From Nonomuraea basaltis (GTDB lineage Bacteria > Actinomycetota > Actinomycetes > Streptosporangiales > Streptosporangiaceae): 64,000 nt of DNA. Both the position numbers and the translations under genes were made by a program. Shown piece after piece: positions 26,546 through 34,982 of this stretch (positions are counted from its first letter, which is position 1; each line of letters begins with the position of its first letter). The stretch spans positions 40,162 to 104,161 of the forward strand of contig NZ_VCJS01000021.1 of NCBI RefSeq assembly GCF_005893125.1, read 5' to 3'. Below the pieces are notes generated by a model, which ran no database searches, was not told the origin of the DNA, and saw only the letters and a list, made by a program, of their open reading frames with translations.

Positions 26546-26725
26546 TCAGCCACCGACCAGGGGGACGAGCTTGACGAACGAGACGACGGGGTCGGCGACC
26601 AGATCGATCTCCACGCCCAGGTCCTCGACCTGCCGGTCACCGACCAGCAGCAGGAAGCCGTTGCGGGAGAATTCCTCCAACGCCTGGCCGGTCGCGGACT
26701 CGTCGCGAAACGTCACCGATGCCAT
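26546..26725 (-). CDS. 59-aa hypothetical protein, partner of DUF4132 gene
   Basis: ATG at 26725 with AGAGGAT upstream; the frame ends with TGA at 26548-26546, two bases before the ATG of the DUF4132 gene. Sequence begins MASVTFRDESATGQALEEF and ends VVSFVKLVPLVGG, with an acidic central part (GDRQVEDLGVEIDLV). The even composition and the tight coupling argue for a real gene. No family recognised. It may be a small partner subunit of the DUF4132 protein, or the residual end of a longer first gene. From 26726 to 26900 nothing further is seen. Confidence 0.5.
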   Translation of the reverse strand: MASVTFRDESATGQALEEFSRNGFLLLVGDRQVEDLGVEIDLVADPVVSFVKLVPLVGG

Positions 26726-26900
26726 CGGCCATCCTCTTATCGTCGAGATCAAGTGGTGGCGCAATCTATAGCAGCAGCGAACGACAGAACTGCTGCGGCG
26801 GCATTCACGGTTTCCCGGGTTCTCCTCGGAGGTTGGGGGCCAGCGGAGAGATCGCCGAAGTCGTGCGCTCCTCGCCTCGGACGCGGCGGCCGGGCTGGAT

Positions 26901-28433
26901 TCATGCCGCTTCCTCATCGCCCGTGGGTGGCCGCGAAGGCTCAGTGTGGATCAACCGGATGATCGCGTGGCTCATCCGGGCGTAGTCGTGGTCGTTGACC
27001 AGCTCGCCGCGGAGGCTGAAGTCGTTCATCACCGCGATCCGGTCGGCGAGGGTGACGATCTCCGGCAAGTCCGAGGAGATCAGCAGTAGCGCCAGCCCGG
27101 CCCCCGCCAGCTCGGCGATCAGCTCGTGGAACGCCGCCTTGGTGCGTACGTCGATGCCGACGGTCGGCTCGTCCACGATGAGGATCTCGCATTCGGCGGC
27201 GAGCCACTTCGCGAGGCTGACCTTCTGCTGGTTGCCGCCGGAGAGCTGGCCCGCGAGCTGGGACGGCGAAGAGATCCGGATGCCCAGCCGATCGACGTAC
27301 CGGGCCAGCAGGCGACGTTCCGCCCGATCGGTCACCAGCCCGGCCCTGGCCAGGCGCCGCCACACGGTGACGCCGATGTTGCGGGCGATCGGCTGGTCAA
27401 GGAAGAGGCCCTCTTCCTTGCGGTTCTCGGTCACGTAGCCGATGCGGTGGCCGCGGAGCGCCTCGCCGACATCGCGGATGCGCACCGGACGGCTCCGCAC
27501 CTCCACCGTTCCCGAGGTGATCCGGTCGAGCCCGAGCAGCGCCTTGGCCAGTTCGCTGCGGCCGGCCCCGACCAGGCCGTACAGTCCGAGGATCTCCCCC
27601 GGGCGCACCGACAGGGAGATGTCGCGGTGGCCCCGCGCGGTGCACACCTTGTCCAGCCGCAGGGCCGGCGCCGTCGCCGGGTCGACGTGCCGCTCGGCGA
27701 GGTGGACCGAGGAGTACGCCCGCCCGACCATGAGGTCGACGATCTGGTCCTGCGTGTAGCCGCCGAGCGGCTCGGCCTCGGCCATGCTGCGCCCGTCGCG
27801 CAGCACGGTGACCGTGTCCGCGACCGCGAACACCTCCTCCAGCTTGTGGCTCACCAGCACGACGGCGTGTCCGCTGTTGCGCAGCTTGCGCACGATCCCG
27901 TAGAGCCGGTTGGCCTCGTCCCCGGTGAGCGACGCGGTCGGCTCGTCGAGCAGCAGCACCTTGCTGTCGACGCTCAGCGCCTTGGCGATCTCGACCAGCT
28001 GCGCCTGCGCCACGGACAGCCGGGAGATCGGGGTGTCCGGGTCGAGGTCCAGATCGAGCAGGGCGAGGCAGCGGCGGGCCTCGGCACGCATCCGCGCCCG
28101 GTCGACGAGACCGAAGCGCCGCGGCAGGTGGTGCAGCAGGATGTTCTCGGCGATGGAGAACTCGGCGATCAGGTTGCGTTCCTGGTGCACCACGCCGATG
28201 CCGGCCCGCTGGGCGTCGAGCGGCCCGTTCATGTGCAGCTCGGTGTCGCCGAGCGCGACCCGCCCGCCGTCCGGCCGGTGCACACCGGTGAGGATCTTGA
28301 TGAGCGTGCTCTTGCCCGCGCCGTTCTCGCCCAGCAGGGCGTGCACGCTGCCTGCGGCGAGCCTCAGGGTGGCCCCGTCCAGCGCGCGGACTCCCGGGAA
28401 CGTCTTCACCAGGTTCTCGGCGGTGAGCATCAT
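26901..28433 (-). CDS. Sugar ABC transporter ATP-binding protein (double ATPase, RbsA/XylG type)
   Basis: 510 aa with two ATPase halves. First half: Walker A GENGAGKST near 36-44, Q-loop VHQERN, signature LSVAQAQ, Walker B VLLLDEPTAS. Second half: GLVGAGRSELAKALLG near 285, signature LSGGNQQK near 400 and EILIVDEPTVGID. The degenerate second Walker A is normal for carbohydrate importers of the ribose/xylose class. ATG at 28433 overlaps the permease stop (ATGA); a second ATG follows immediately. Energises the two permeases encoded upstream. Confidence 0.94.
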   Translation of the reverse strand: MMLTAENLVKTFPGVRALDGATLRLAAGSVHALLGENGAGKSTLIKILTGVHRPDGGRVALGDTELHMNGPLDAQRAGIGVVHQERNLIAEFSIAENILLHHLPRRFGLVDRARMRAEARRCLALLDLDLDPDTPISRLSVAQAQLVEIAKALSVDSKVLLLDEPTASLTGDEANRLYGIVRKLRNSGHAVVLVSHKLEEVFAVADTVTVLRDGRSMAEAEPLGGYTQDQIVDLMVGRAYSSVHLAERHVDPATAPALRLDKVCTARGHRDISLSVRPGEILGLYGLVGAGRSELAKALLGLDRITSGTVEVRSRPVRIRDVGEALRGHRIGYVTENRKEEGLFLDQPIARNIGVTVWRRLARAGLVTDRAERRLLARYVDRLGIRISSPSQLAGQLSGGNQQKVSLAKWLAAECEILIVDEPTVGIDVRTKAAFHELIAELAGAGLALLLISSDLPEIVTLADRIAVMNDFSLRGELVNDHDYARMSHAIIRLIHTEPSRPPTGDEEAA

Positions 28434-29428
28434 GACGACCCCTTCGACAGCTTCTGGCGTACGGTGCTGAGCAACACCGCACCGAGGATGACCGCGCCGA
28501 CGATCAGGTCGATCCAGCGCGGGTTGATGTCGAACTGCGCTTGCATGACGTCCACCAGCCGGACCAGGAACGCCGCGAGGCAGGTGCCGGCCACGCTGAC
28601 CACCCCGCCGGCGAGCGCCACCCCGCCGATGATCGGCGCGGCGAAGCTCGGCAGCAGCAGATCGTCGCCGATGCTGGAGTTGACGGAGCCGGAAGCGGCG
28701 ACCGTGATGACGGCGGCGACCCCGGCGAGCAGGCCGCTGAGCCCATGCGCGATGACGATCGACCGGTCGTTGGAGACGCCGGACAGCCGCGCGGCGAACG
28801 GGCTGCCGCCGGTCGCCAGCAACTGCCGTCCCACGACCGCCCGGCCGAAGAACAGGGCCACCAGGGCAGCCACCATGAGAGCGAGGAGGAGGACGACCGG
28901 CAGCCCGAGCACCGAGGCAGTGCCGAGGTCACGCAAGCCTTGCGAGTACCCCTGGAAGGTGTTCGGGCCGTTGATCCCGTACCGCAGCCCTTCGATGATC
29001 GTCATGGTGGCGAGGGTCACGATGAAGCCGTTGATCCGGGTGAACACGACGAGCAGCCCATTGACGAGACCGGCGGCGAGACCCACCCCGAGCGCGCCCA
29101 GCACGGCCAGCGGAGCCGGCAGTCCGCCTTCGAGCATGAGCCACGCCGCGACCATGGCGCACAGGCCCGTGAGCGTGCCGACCGACAGGTTCATCTGGCC
29201 GATGGCCAGCACCACCATCTGGGAGAGCCCGATGACGATGGGAACGGCGAGGAACCGGAAGAACGCGTCCAGCGTGCCGCGTGAGAGCAGGTTGCCGTCC
29301 GTGGCGACGGCGAGCGCGACGAACCCGGCGACGGCGAGCACCGCGAGGGTGAACTCCGGCCGGGCGGTGACGCCCTTGAGCCTCCCGCCGAGTCCGGCGC
29401 GGCTTGCCGTCGTGGTGCCGGCGCTCAT
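28430..29428 (-). CDS. Sugar ABC transporter permease (RbsC family), second
   Basis: 332 aa, about nine to ten hydrophobic segments (FTLAVLAVAGFVALAVA; VIGLSQMVVLAIGQMNLSVG; GLPVVLLLALMVAALVALFF; LIVGAVILGAVLL). The BPD_transp_2 motif GQMNLSVGTLTGL is present near 77-89. Inner-membrane channel component. It overlaps the ATPase gene (ATGA) and the other permease gene (4 bp), so the two permeases are probably made in equal amounts and form a heterodimer. Confidence 0.92.
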   Translation of the reverse strand: MSAGTTTASRAGLGGRLKGVTARPEFTLAVLAVAGFVALAVATDGNLLSRGTLDAFFRFLAVPIVIGLSQMVVLAIGQMNLSVGTLTGLCAMVAAWLMLEGGLPAPLAVLGALGVGLAAGLVNGLLVVFTRINGFIVTLATMTIIEGLRYGINGPNTFQGYSQGLRDLGTASVLGLPVVLLLALMVAALVALFFGRAVVGRQLLATGGSPFAARLSGVSNDRSIVIAHGLSGLLAGVAAVITVAASGSVNSSIGDDLLLPSFAAPIIGGVALAGGVVSVAGTCLAAFLVRLVDVMQAQFDINPRWIDLIVGAVILGAVLLSTVRQKLSKGSS

Positions 29429-30495
29429 GCCCGCGCCCCCCTACGTTCCGCGACGACGTGGCGCACCCGGTCGAGAGACAACGCGCCGAGCAGCACCAAG
29501 CCGATGTAGAGATTGAGCTGGTCGAGCTGGAACTGCAGCAGGTTCAGGCCTTTGTAGATGACCTGGGTGAGCGTCGCGCCCAGCACCGTGCCGAGCACGC
29601 TGACGGCGCCGCCGGCCAGCAGCGTGCCGCCGAGCACCGGGCCGAGGAACGACGGCAGCAGGAACGCGTCGCCGATGCGCGCCGAGAACGCGCCGTTGTT
29701 CGCGGCGAGCAGGAAGCCGGCCAGCCCGGCGAGTAGCCCGCTGAGGGCGTGGGCCTGCACCACCCGGCTGCGGACGGGGATGCCGGACAGTTCGGCCGCC
29801 TTCTCGTTGGCGCCGGTCATCAGGATCTCCCTGCCCAGCCTGCTGAAGCGGAACAGCAGTCCCACCGCCAGCACCGCGACGAGGGTGAGGGGCACGACGA
29901 GAGGGATGTGCGGGCCGCACACATCGCCCATGCAGTAGTCGGCGAACGTGTCGTTGCGCAGCGCGTCCATGCCGGCGGGCTGGCTGCTGAAGGCGACACC
30001 GTCGGTGAACCCGGTGTAGAGGATCGTGATGAGCCCCACCAGGGCGAAGTCCATCGCCAGCGTGACCACGAACGAGTTGACCCCGGTACGCGAGATGATC
30101 AGCCCGGCCAGCGCGCCGAGCAACGTGCTCACGATCAGCCCGATCACCAGGCCGACCACCAGCGACACGCCGAGCCGGTCGTAGGCGAGGCCCATGGCGA
30201 ACGCGCTCATCGCCGCCATCCGGCCGACGGCCATGTTCATGTGCCCCAGCGACAGGACCGCCAGCTGGGAGAGGCCGACCACCGTGTACACGCTGATGTC
30301 CGACTGCAGCGGCACGAGCGTGAGCGTGGTGTCCATGAACGCCGGTCGTAGCGCGGTGAAGAGCGCGACCAGGGCGATCAGCAGGATGAGCAGCCCGAGG
30401 CGCGGGTTCGCCCAGAGCGGCGTCCTCGACGGCCCGCGCGGTCCCGGCGGACCCGCCGCGGGAGTCTCCGGCGGCGTCGCGGTCCGCGTGCTCAC
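29425..30495 (-). CDS. Sugar ABC transporter permease (RbsC family), first
   Basis: 356 aa from GTG 30495 (VSTRTATPPETPAAGPPGP). The start overlaps the stop of the enolase-type gene (GTGA) and has CGGAGAG upstream; the frame opening at 30531 is rejected. A proline-rich 40-residue head precedes the first hydrophobic segment (LGLLILLIALVALFTALRP). The signature LAVLSLGHMNMAVGRMAAMS near 96-115 matches the family. Paralogous to the following permease. The wide loop with two cysteines (DYCMGDVCGPHIP) near 225 is unusual and could form an external disulfide. Confidence 0.91.
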   Translation of the reverse strand: MSTRTATPPETPAAGPPGPRGPSRTPLWANPRLGLLILLIALVALFTALRPAFMDTTLTLVPLQSDISVYTVVGLSQLAVLSLGHMNMAVGRMAAMSAFAMGLAYDRLGVSLVVGLVIGLIVSTLLGALAGLIISRTGVNSFVVTLAMDFALVGLITILYTGFTDGVAFSSQPAGMDALRNDTFADYCMGDVCGPHIPLVVPLTLVAVLAVGLLFRFSRLGREILMTGANEKAAELSGIPVRSRVVQAHALSGLLAGLAGFLLAANNGAFSARIGDAFLLPSFLGPVLGGTLLAGGAVSVLGTVLGATLTQVIYKGLNLLQFQLDQLNLYIGLVLLGALSLDRVRHVVAERRGARA

Positions 30496-31577
30496 GCGAC
30501 TCTCCGGTCGTCGATCGCGTCGCGGTCCCACTCGATGCCGAGCCCGGGGGACGCCGGAGCCAGGGCGTGCCCGTCGGCGATCTCGATCTCCTGCCGGGTG
30601 ATCGCCCTGAGCTGGGGGATGTGCTCCAGGTAGCGGCTGTTCGGCACCGCACAGCAGAGGCTCACGTGCAGCTCCATCAGGAAATGCGGACAGACCGGCA
30701 CGTTGTACGCCTCGGCCAGGTGCGCGACCTTGAGCCAGGGCGTAATGCCGCCGATGCGTGCCACGTCCACCTGCACGATGCCGGCCGCCTGCCGGTGCAG
30801 GTACTCGCGGAACTGCGCCACGGAGTAGAGCGACTCACCGACCGCGACGGGGATCGAGGCGGCCGCGGCCAGTGCCTGGTGCCCGGCGACGTCATCGCCC
30901 GGCAGCGGCTCCTCGAACCAGTAGGGGTCGGACGGTTCGAGGAGTCGGGCCCGCCTGACGGCCTCCGCGGGGGTGAGCGACTGGTTGGCGTCGAGCATCA
31001 GGTCGAAGTTCGGTCCGACCGCCGCACGGACGGCGGCCAGCCTTTCCGCGTCCTCCACGGGAGAGCGGCCGACCTTGAGCTTCACGCCGGGCCAGCCCGC
31101 GGCCTGGCTGGCCTTGGCGCCGGTGATGAGCTCCTCGGTGGTGAGGTGCAGCCAGCCGCCTTCGGTGTCGTACAGCGGGATGCGGTCCTTCGCGCCGCCC
31201 GCGAGGACCCACAGCGGCTGTCCCGCGTCGCGGCACCGCCAGTCCCACAGGGCCGTGTCGACGGCGGCGAGGGCCAGGGAGGTGATCGCGCCGACCGTGG
31301 TCGCCCGGGTCGCGGCGAACAGGTCGTGCCACACGGCCTCGACCCGGCGGGCGTCGGCACCGACCAGCCTGGGCAGCAGGTAGTCGCGCAGCAGGGCGAG
31401 CACGGCGGTGCCCCCGGTGCCGATCGTGTACGTGTAACCGGTGCCGGTGCCGCCGTCGTCGGTGTGGACCTCGACGAAGACGGTCTCCTGCTTGATGAAC
31501 GACTGGACGGCGTCTGTGCGTACGGTCTCGACCTCGAGGTCGACGAGATACGCCGCGGCGTGGGTGATCGCGGGCAA
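30492..31577 (-). CDS. Enolase-superfamily (mandelate racemase/muconate lactonizing) enzyme
   Basis: 361 aa. N-terminal capping domain to about 125, then a TIM barrel with KLKVG (catalytic lysine of the K-x-K type near 165-169), metal ligands in DANQS (near 195), WFEEPLPGDD (near 221) and VGESLYS (near 246), and PHFLMELH near 298-305 with a histidine in the position of the MR-type general base. This combination suggests an acid-sugar dehydratase or a racemase rather than a cycloisomerase. It is inside the sugar ABC operon, between the binding protein and permeases, so the imported solute is likely a sugar acid. The exact substrate is not known. Confidence 0.85.
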   Translation of the reverse strand: MPAITHAAAYLVDLEVETVRTDAVQSFIKQETVFVEVHTDDGGTGTGYTYTIGTGGTAVLALLRDYLLPRLVGADARRVEAVWHDLFAATRATTVGAITSLALAAVDTALWDWRCRDAGQPLWVLAGGAKDRIPLYDTEGGWLHLTTEELITGAKASQAAGWPGVKLKVGRSPVEDAERLAAVRAAVGPNFDLMLDANQSLTPAEAVRRARLLEPSDPYWFEEPLPGDDVAGHQALAAAASIPVAVGESLYSVAQFREYLHRQAAGIVQVDVARIGGITPWLKVAHLAEAYNVPVCPHFLMELHVSLCCAVPNSRYLEHIPQLRAITRQEIEIADGHALAPASPGLGIEWDRDAIDDRRVA

Positions 31578-31603
31578 GGGTGGATCCTCCTGGGCTCGTG
31601 GGA

Positions 31604-32662
31604 CTACTTGCAGGACAGGTACTGGCTGTCGAACGCCTTCTTCAGCTCGTCCGTCTTCGCCTGCCGGTCCTTGTCGTAGGTGTCGATGTCGTCCTTGGTC
31701 ACGACGAAGGAGCCGGAGTCGATGATCACTCCCGGCTGTGTCATCGTGCAGCCGCCCGCGAGCTTCGTCAGCGCGTACGACCCGACGGACGCCTGGCCGA
31801 CCGGGTTCTGCAGCACGGTCGCGGTGACCGAGCCGTCCCTGATGCCGGCGAGGATGGTCTTGTCGTCGTCGACCGCGACGACCTTGATCGGCAGCTTGGA
31901 TCGCTTGACACCCTCCGCGGCGGCCACCGCGGGGTTGTAGGCGGTGTTGACGATGCCCTGGATCTGGTCGCCTTTGGCGGCGAGGAGGTCGGCGACGCCC
32001 TTCTGCGCCGTCTGCAGGTCCTTGTCCACGTCGGTCACGGTCTGCAGGAGCTTGACCTTTCCGCCGGTCTCGTCGACCGCCTTCTGCACCCCCGCGATGC
32101 GGCGCTGGGTGTTGGAGTCCACCTTGTTGCCGGTCAGGTGCACGAGGTCGCCCTGGCCACCCATGGCCTCGATCGCGGCCTGCGCCGCCTTGTAGGCGGC
32201 AAGCTGCACGTCGGTGGACAGGCAGAAGTCCGCCTTGTCGACGTCGCCGGCCGGGCAGGACGCCAGCGAGGCGACCGGGAAGCCCTGCCGCTTGAGGTCC
32301 TCGAAGGTGGCGTTGATGTTCTCCGGGGAGACGCCGAAGACGCCGAAGGCGTTGTAGCCCTGTGCGGCGAGGGACTTCAGCACGTCGTTCTGCTTGGTCT
32401 GGTCCCAGTCGGAGGTCTCGTTGAAGGTGACGTCGCCGACGCTAAGATCGCTCTTCGCCTTGGCGGCGGCGTCCTTCCACGGCTGGAAGTAGGGGTGCGC
32501 CCCGCCGGGAACCAGGGCTATTTTGACCTGGTCGGGCGTCCGGGCGGGTGCGCCGGCCGTCGTTGTGTCGTCGCTCTTCCTCGTGCAACCGGCGGTGGCA
32601 GTGACGGCGAGCACCAGGGCGGCAGCCAGCCCGCCGAGCCGGACCAGTGGTCGTTGATTCAT
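31604..32662 (-). CDS. Sugar-type ABC transporter substrate-binding lipoprotein
   Basis: 352 aa from ATG 32662 (GAGAGG upstream; the longer frame to 32707 runs into the operator). Signal sequence LVRLGGLAAALVLAVTATAG followed by C, a lipobox, so it is anchored outside the membrane. The mature part is a periplasmic-binding type I fold (VKIALVPGGAHPYFQPWKDA, KVVAVDDDKTILAGIRDGSV, ATVLQNPVGQASVG), as in ribose/xylose/autoinducer-2 binding proteins. First gene of the five-gene import operon. Confidence 0.92.
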   Translation of the reverse strand: MNQRPLVRLGGLAAALVLAVTATAGCTRKSDDTTTAGAPARTPDQVKIALVPGGAHPYFQPWKDAAAKAKSDLSVGDVTFNETSDWDQTKQNDVLKSLAAQGYNAFGVFGVSPENINATFEDLKRQGFPVASLASCPAGDVDKADFCLSTDVQLAAYKAAQAAIEAMGGQGDLVHLTGNKVDSNTQRRIAGVQKAVDETGGKVKLLQTVTDVDKDLQTAQKGVADLLAAKGDQIQGIVNTAYNPAVAAAEGVKRSKLPIKVVAVDDDKTILAGIRDGSVTATVLQNPVGQASVGSYALTKLAGGCTMTQPGVIIDSGSFVVTKDDIDTYDKDRQAKTDELKKAFDSQYLSCK

Positions 32663-32688
32663 GACTGCGCCTCTCGAAAGGATCGTGG

Positions 32689-32700
32689 ATCCTATAGGAT
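32689..32700. promoter_or_regulatory. Perfect palindrome, candidate GntR operator
   Basis: ATCCTATAGGAT is its own reverse complement and lies 27 bp upstream of the lipoprotein gene start and 88 bp upstream of the GntR gene, in the gap between the two divergent units. FadR/FCD-type GntR proteins bind short AT-rich palindromes in such gaps. A core CTATAG is shared with the palindrome at 53031-53042 near another GntR gene. Confidence 0.62.
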
Positions 32701-32787
32701 GTTTCATGGAGGTATAGTCCGTGCTCGTCAGGACGTCAAGACTTAACTTTCAGGAAATGCGCCGACTCCGTGGGAGGATTGGGCCCG

Positions 32788-33462
32788 ATGGCACCCACCG
32801 AACCGATCCGGCTCAGGCGGTCGACGCTCGGCGACGACGTCTACGACGTGCTCAGGGCGCGGATCCTCGAGCACAGCATGCGGCCCGGCGACCGCGTCAA
32901 CATCGACGCGCTGGCCCGCGAGCTCGAGGTGTCCCAGACACCGATTCGCGAGGCCCTGGCCCGCCTGGAGTCCGACGGGCTGGTCCGCAAGCGCCCCCTC
33001 GTGGGCTACACGGTCAGTCCGCTGCTCACCCGTGCCGAGTTCAACCACCTGTTCGAGATGCGGCTGCTGCTGGAGTGCGCCGCCGCGCGATGGGCCGCCG
33101 CGCGGGCCACCTCAGAGCAACGCGAGGCGATCACCGCGGAGGCCGCCACATCGATTGCGCAGGACCCGGACGACCCCGGCGGCTGGCGCTGGCACGCCGC
33201 CTTCACCACCCACGACGCCCGCTTCCACGACCTCATCGCCGAGGCGTCGGGCAACCCCCTGCTCCGAGATGGCCTCGAGCGCCTGCATGTCCACCTTCAC
33301 CTGCACCGGAGATACTTCCCCTACGCCCACGCCGGCACGACGATCGAGGAGCATCATCGCGTCGCCGCGGCTATCGAGGCCGGAGACCCGGACGCGGCCG
33401 AGGCAGCCATGCGGGGACACCTGACCGAGGCACGCGAGCGCCAGTTGACGGCGTTCGACTGA
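32788..33462 (+). CDS. GntR-family (FCD) transcriptional regulator
   Basis: 224 aa from ATG 32788, with GGGAGGA at about 32771-32777. The winged helix at 10-75 reads LGDDVYDVLRARILEHSM and VSQTPIREALARLESDGLV. The FCD ligand domain follows with metal-binding type residues (DARFHDLIAEASGN near 135-148, HLHRRYF, EEHHRVAAAIEAGD). Divergent from the sugar-acid ABC operon, which it most likely represses until the solute or its dehydration product binds. Confidence 0.9.
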   Translation: MAPTEPIRLRRSTLGDDVYDVLRARILEHSMRPGDRVNIDALARELEVSQTPIREALARLESDGLVRKRPLVGYTVSPLLTRAEFNHLFEMRLLLECAAARWAAARATSEQREAITAEAATSIAQDPDDPGGWRWHAAFTTHDARFHDLIAEASGNPLLRDGLERLHVHLHLHRRYFPYAHAGTTIEEHHRVAAAIEAGDPDAAEAAMRGHLTEARERQLTAFD

Positions 33463-33482
33463 CGCCTGCAGGCCGGCCCGTG

Positions 33483-33626
33483 ATGGCCCCGGTTGCCCCG
33501 CTCGACCCGGCGGCCGGGACGGCGCGGTCACGAGTCGTGGACCGGACCACGCGGGAGGGGCTCGCCGACATTACCGACCCGGTGACGCCCGACATACTGC
33601 GGTGGCTGGACGCGGAACTGGGCTGA
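33483..33626 (+). CDS. Small hypothetical protein or gene fragment (47 aa)
   Basis: ATG at 33483, 20 bp after the GntR stop, to TGA 33624-33626. The stretch RSRVVDRTTREGLADITDPV has the look of a protein C-terminus ending in ILRWLDAELG. No family assigned. It could be a true short gene in the GntR operon or the tail of a deleted gene; the absence of a clear ribosome site favours the second. Confidence 0.28.
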   Translation: MAPVAPLDPAAGTARSRVVDRTTREGLADITDPVTPDILRWLDAELG

Positions 33627-33692
33627 CGGCGCAATCGGCGGCGGGCCGGTGCGCTGCCGGAACCGATCTCCTGCGCGGACAGTCAATCGGCC

Positions 33693-33723
33693 CGTCCCGC
33701 TCCTCACTAGCGTGAGCGGGACG
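33693..33723. terminator. Hairpin, terminator-like
   Basis: CGTCCCGCTC (33693-33702) and GAGCGGGACG (33714-33723) form a perfect 10-bp GC-rich stem with an 11-base loop. It follows the GntR unit and precedes the truncated pyruvate oxidase gene, so it could end transcription from the left or be a leader structure of the lost gene. Confidence 0.5.
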
Positions 33724-33788
33724 AACCGCGGTCCGCCCGTGCCACCGCACGACCGAGCCCGCCGCGGTGCCGGGATCCGAGGAGTGCC

Positions 33789-33878
33789 ATGGCCAAGCAG
33801 ACCATCGCGGAACAGTACGTCGACCTCATGGCCCGCGCCGGCGTGCGCGGCATGTACGGCGTGGTCGGGGACAGCGGC
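33789..33878 (+). pseudogene. Pyruvate oxidase/dehydrogenase (PoxB-like) 5' fragment
   Basis: After a GAGGAG site, ATG 33789 opens MAKQTIAEQYVDLMARAGV, then RGMYGVVGDSG: the usual first 30 residues of thiamine-diphosphate-dependent pyruvate dehydrogenase (quinone) PoxB, which normally continues 'LNPVVDA' and runs to about 580 aa. At GDS the match stops abruptly and the DNA switches to the inverted remnant of a VOC-family gene. Promoter, ribosome site and start are kept, so a useless 5' end may still be transcribed. Confidence 0.7.
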
Positions 33879-33879
33879 T

Positions 33880-34137
33880 CAGGCAGGCGGCGGAGGCATT
33901 GGTGCCGTATGTGTCGCCGAGTGGGTCGGCGATCAGCTCAGTCGGCGGGAGCTCCAGCAGTCCTGGTAGAAGTGGATGGTTCGCTCCACGTCGCTGCTGA
34001 TCAGCGCCGGCTGGTCCAGGCCTCGCTGACAAGGCTCCCCGCTGCTCGGCCGGCCGCAGATGCCGGTCCCGGATGAACTGCCGCTGGGCATCGAGGGCCG
34101 CTCGGTCCCAGGCGGCGTCTCGTCGGGTGTCGGACAT
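33880..34137 (-). pseudogene. VOC-family (glyoxalase-like) gene, truncated and frameshifted
   Basis: Minus-strand start MSDTRRDAAWDRAALDAQRQ with RDRHLRPAEQRG in one frame, then GLDQPALISSDVERTIHFYQ in a second frame, then ELPPTELIADPLGDTYGTN back in the first. The middle part is the opening strand-helix of vicinal-oxygen-chelate proteins. Two compensating frameshifts and the loss of everything after about 85 residues make it non-functional. Its broken end abuts the broken end of the PoxB fragment, so the two gene starts point at each other across a deletion junction. Confidence 0.6.
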
Positions 34138-34174
34138 CGTTCTCCTTGGTGAAGCTGTCGGTGTGGGTGCCGAC

Positions 34175-34942
34175 TCAGGCCGCGATGGTGGCGTGCATCT
34201 CCCACACCAGGATCTCGGCCGGCTCCGTGGCGATCACCCGCTGGCCGCCGATGGCGGTGAACCGGACCGCGTCGCCGGTCGCCAGTTCCCCCGCCCCCTC
34301 CAGGGTGACGGCGCCGCGGGCCACGAACAGGTGCAGGTAAGGGGCCTCGGGGAGTTGGACGGCCTGACCGGGCTGGAGCCGGGCGGCGTACAGGGCGGCA
34401 TACTTGTTCCTGATGCGGATCGCCGCCTCGATGTCGTGCTTGCTCATGCCTGAGGCGACCGGGACCAGGCCGCCGGAGAGCAGTTCGTGCTCGATCTCCA
34501 GCTGCTCGTAGCCCGGCGTGATGTTGTTCTCATCCGGTACGACCCACATCTGGATGAAGTGCACCGGGTCGCGGTGGACTTCCCCGCCAAGCCGCCAGGA
34601 GTCGTTCTTCTCCGAGTGCAGGATGCCGCGGCCCGCGCTCATCCGCTGCGCCAGACCGGGATAGATCACGCCGTTGTGCCCGGTGGAGTCCTGGTGGACC
34701 AGCGAGCCCTCCAGCACCCAGGTGACGATCTCCATGTCCCGGTGCGGGTGGGTGTCGAAACCGGTGCCGGCGTCGACGATGTCGTCGTTGTTGACCAGCA
34801 GCAGACCGTGGTGAGTGTTGCGGTGGTCATAGTGGTTGCCGAAGGAGAACGAGTGCTTGGAGTCCAGCCAGCCGAAGTCGCTCGTGAAGCGCTCCCCGGC
34901 GCGGCGAATGTCCACGCCGGCCGGAAGAACGATGTCGCTCAT
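34175..34942 (-). CDS. Pirin family protein
   Basis: 255 aa, bicupin of the pirin/YhhW group. The N-terminal cupin has the metal-site pattern FDTHPHRDMEIVTWVLEGSL (His61/His63-type) and GILHSEKND, with the pirin core RMSAGRGILHSE. Pirins of this type bind iron and some have quercetin 2,3-dioxygenase activity or act as redox sensors. ATG at 34942. Only 40 bp separates it from the YceI gene upstream, so they are probably co-transcribed from the 35553-35662 promoter region. Confidence 0.9.
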   Translation of the reverse strand: MSDIVLPAGVDIRRAGERFTSDFGWLDSKHSFSFGNHYDHRNTHHGLLLVNNDDIVDAGTGFDTHPHRDMEIVTWVLEGSLVHQDSTGHNGVIYPGLAQRMSAGRGILHSEKNDSWRLGGEVHRDPVHFIQMWVVPDENNITPGYEQLEIEHELLSGGLVPVASGMSKHDIEAAIRIRNKYAALYAARLQPGQAVQLPEAPYLHLFVARGAVTLEGAGELATGDAVRFTAIGGQRVIATEPAEILVWEMHATIAA

Positions 34943-34982
34943 GATGCCTGACCTTTCGAAACGGGTGGTGAACCGGGCGCTT

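Noticed and set aside
27126..29516. 796-codon plus-strand frame opposite the ABC ATPase and permease genes
   Set aside because: Crosses the boundary of two well-defined genes and has no domain sense.
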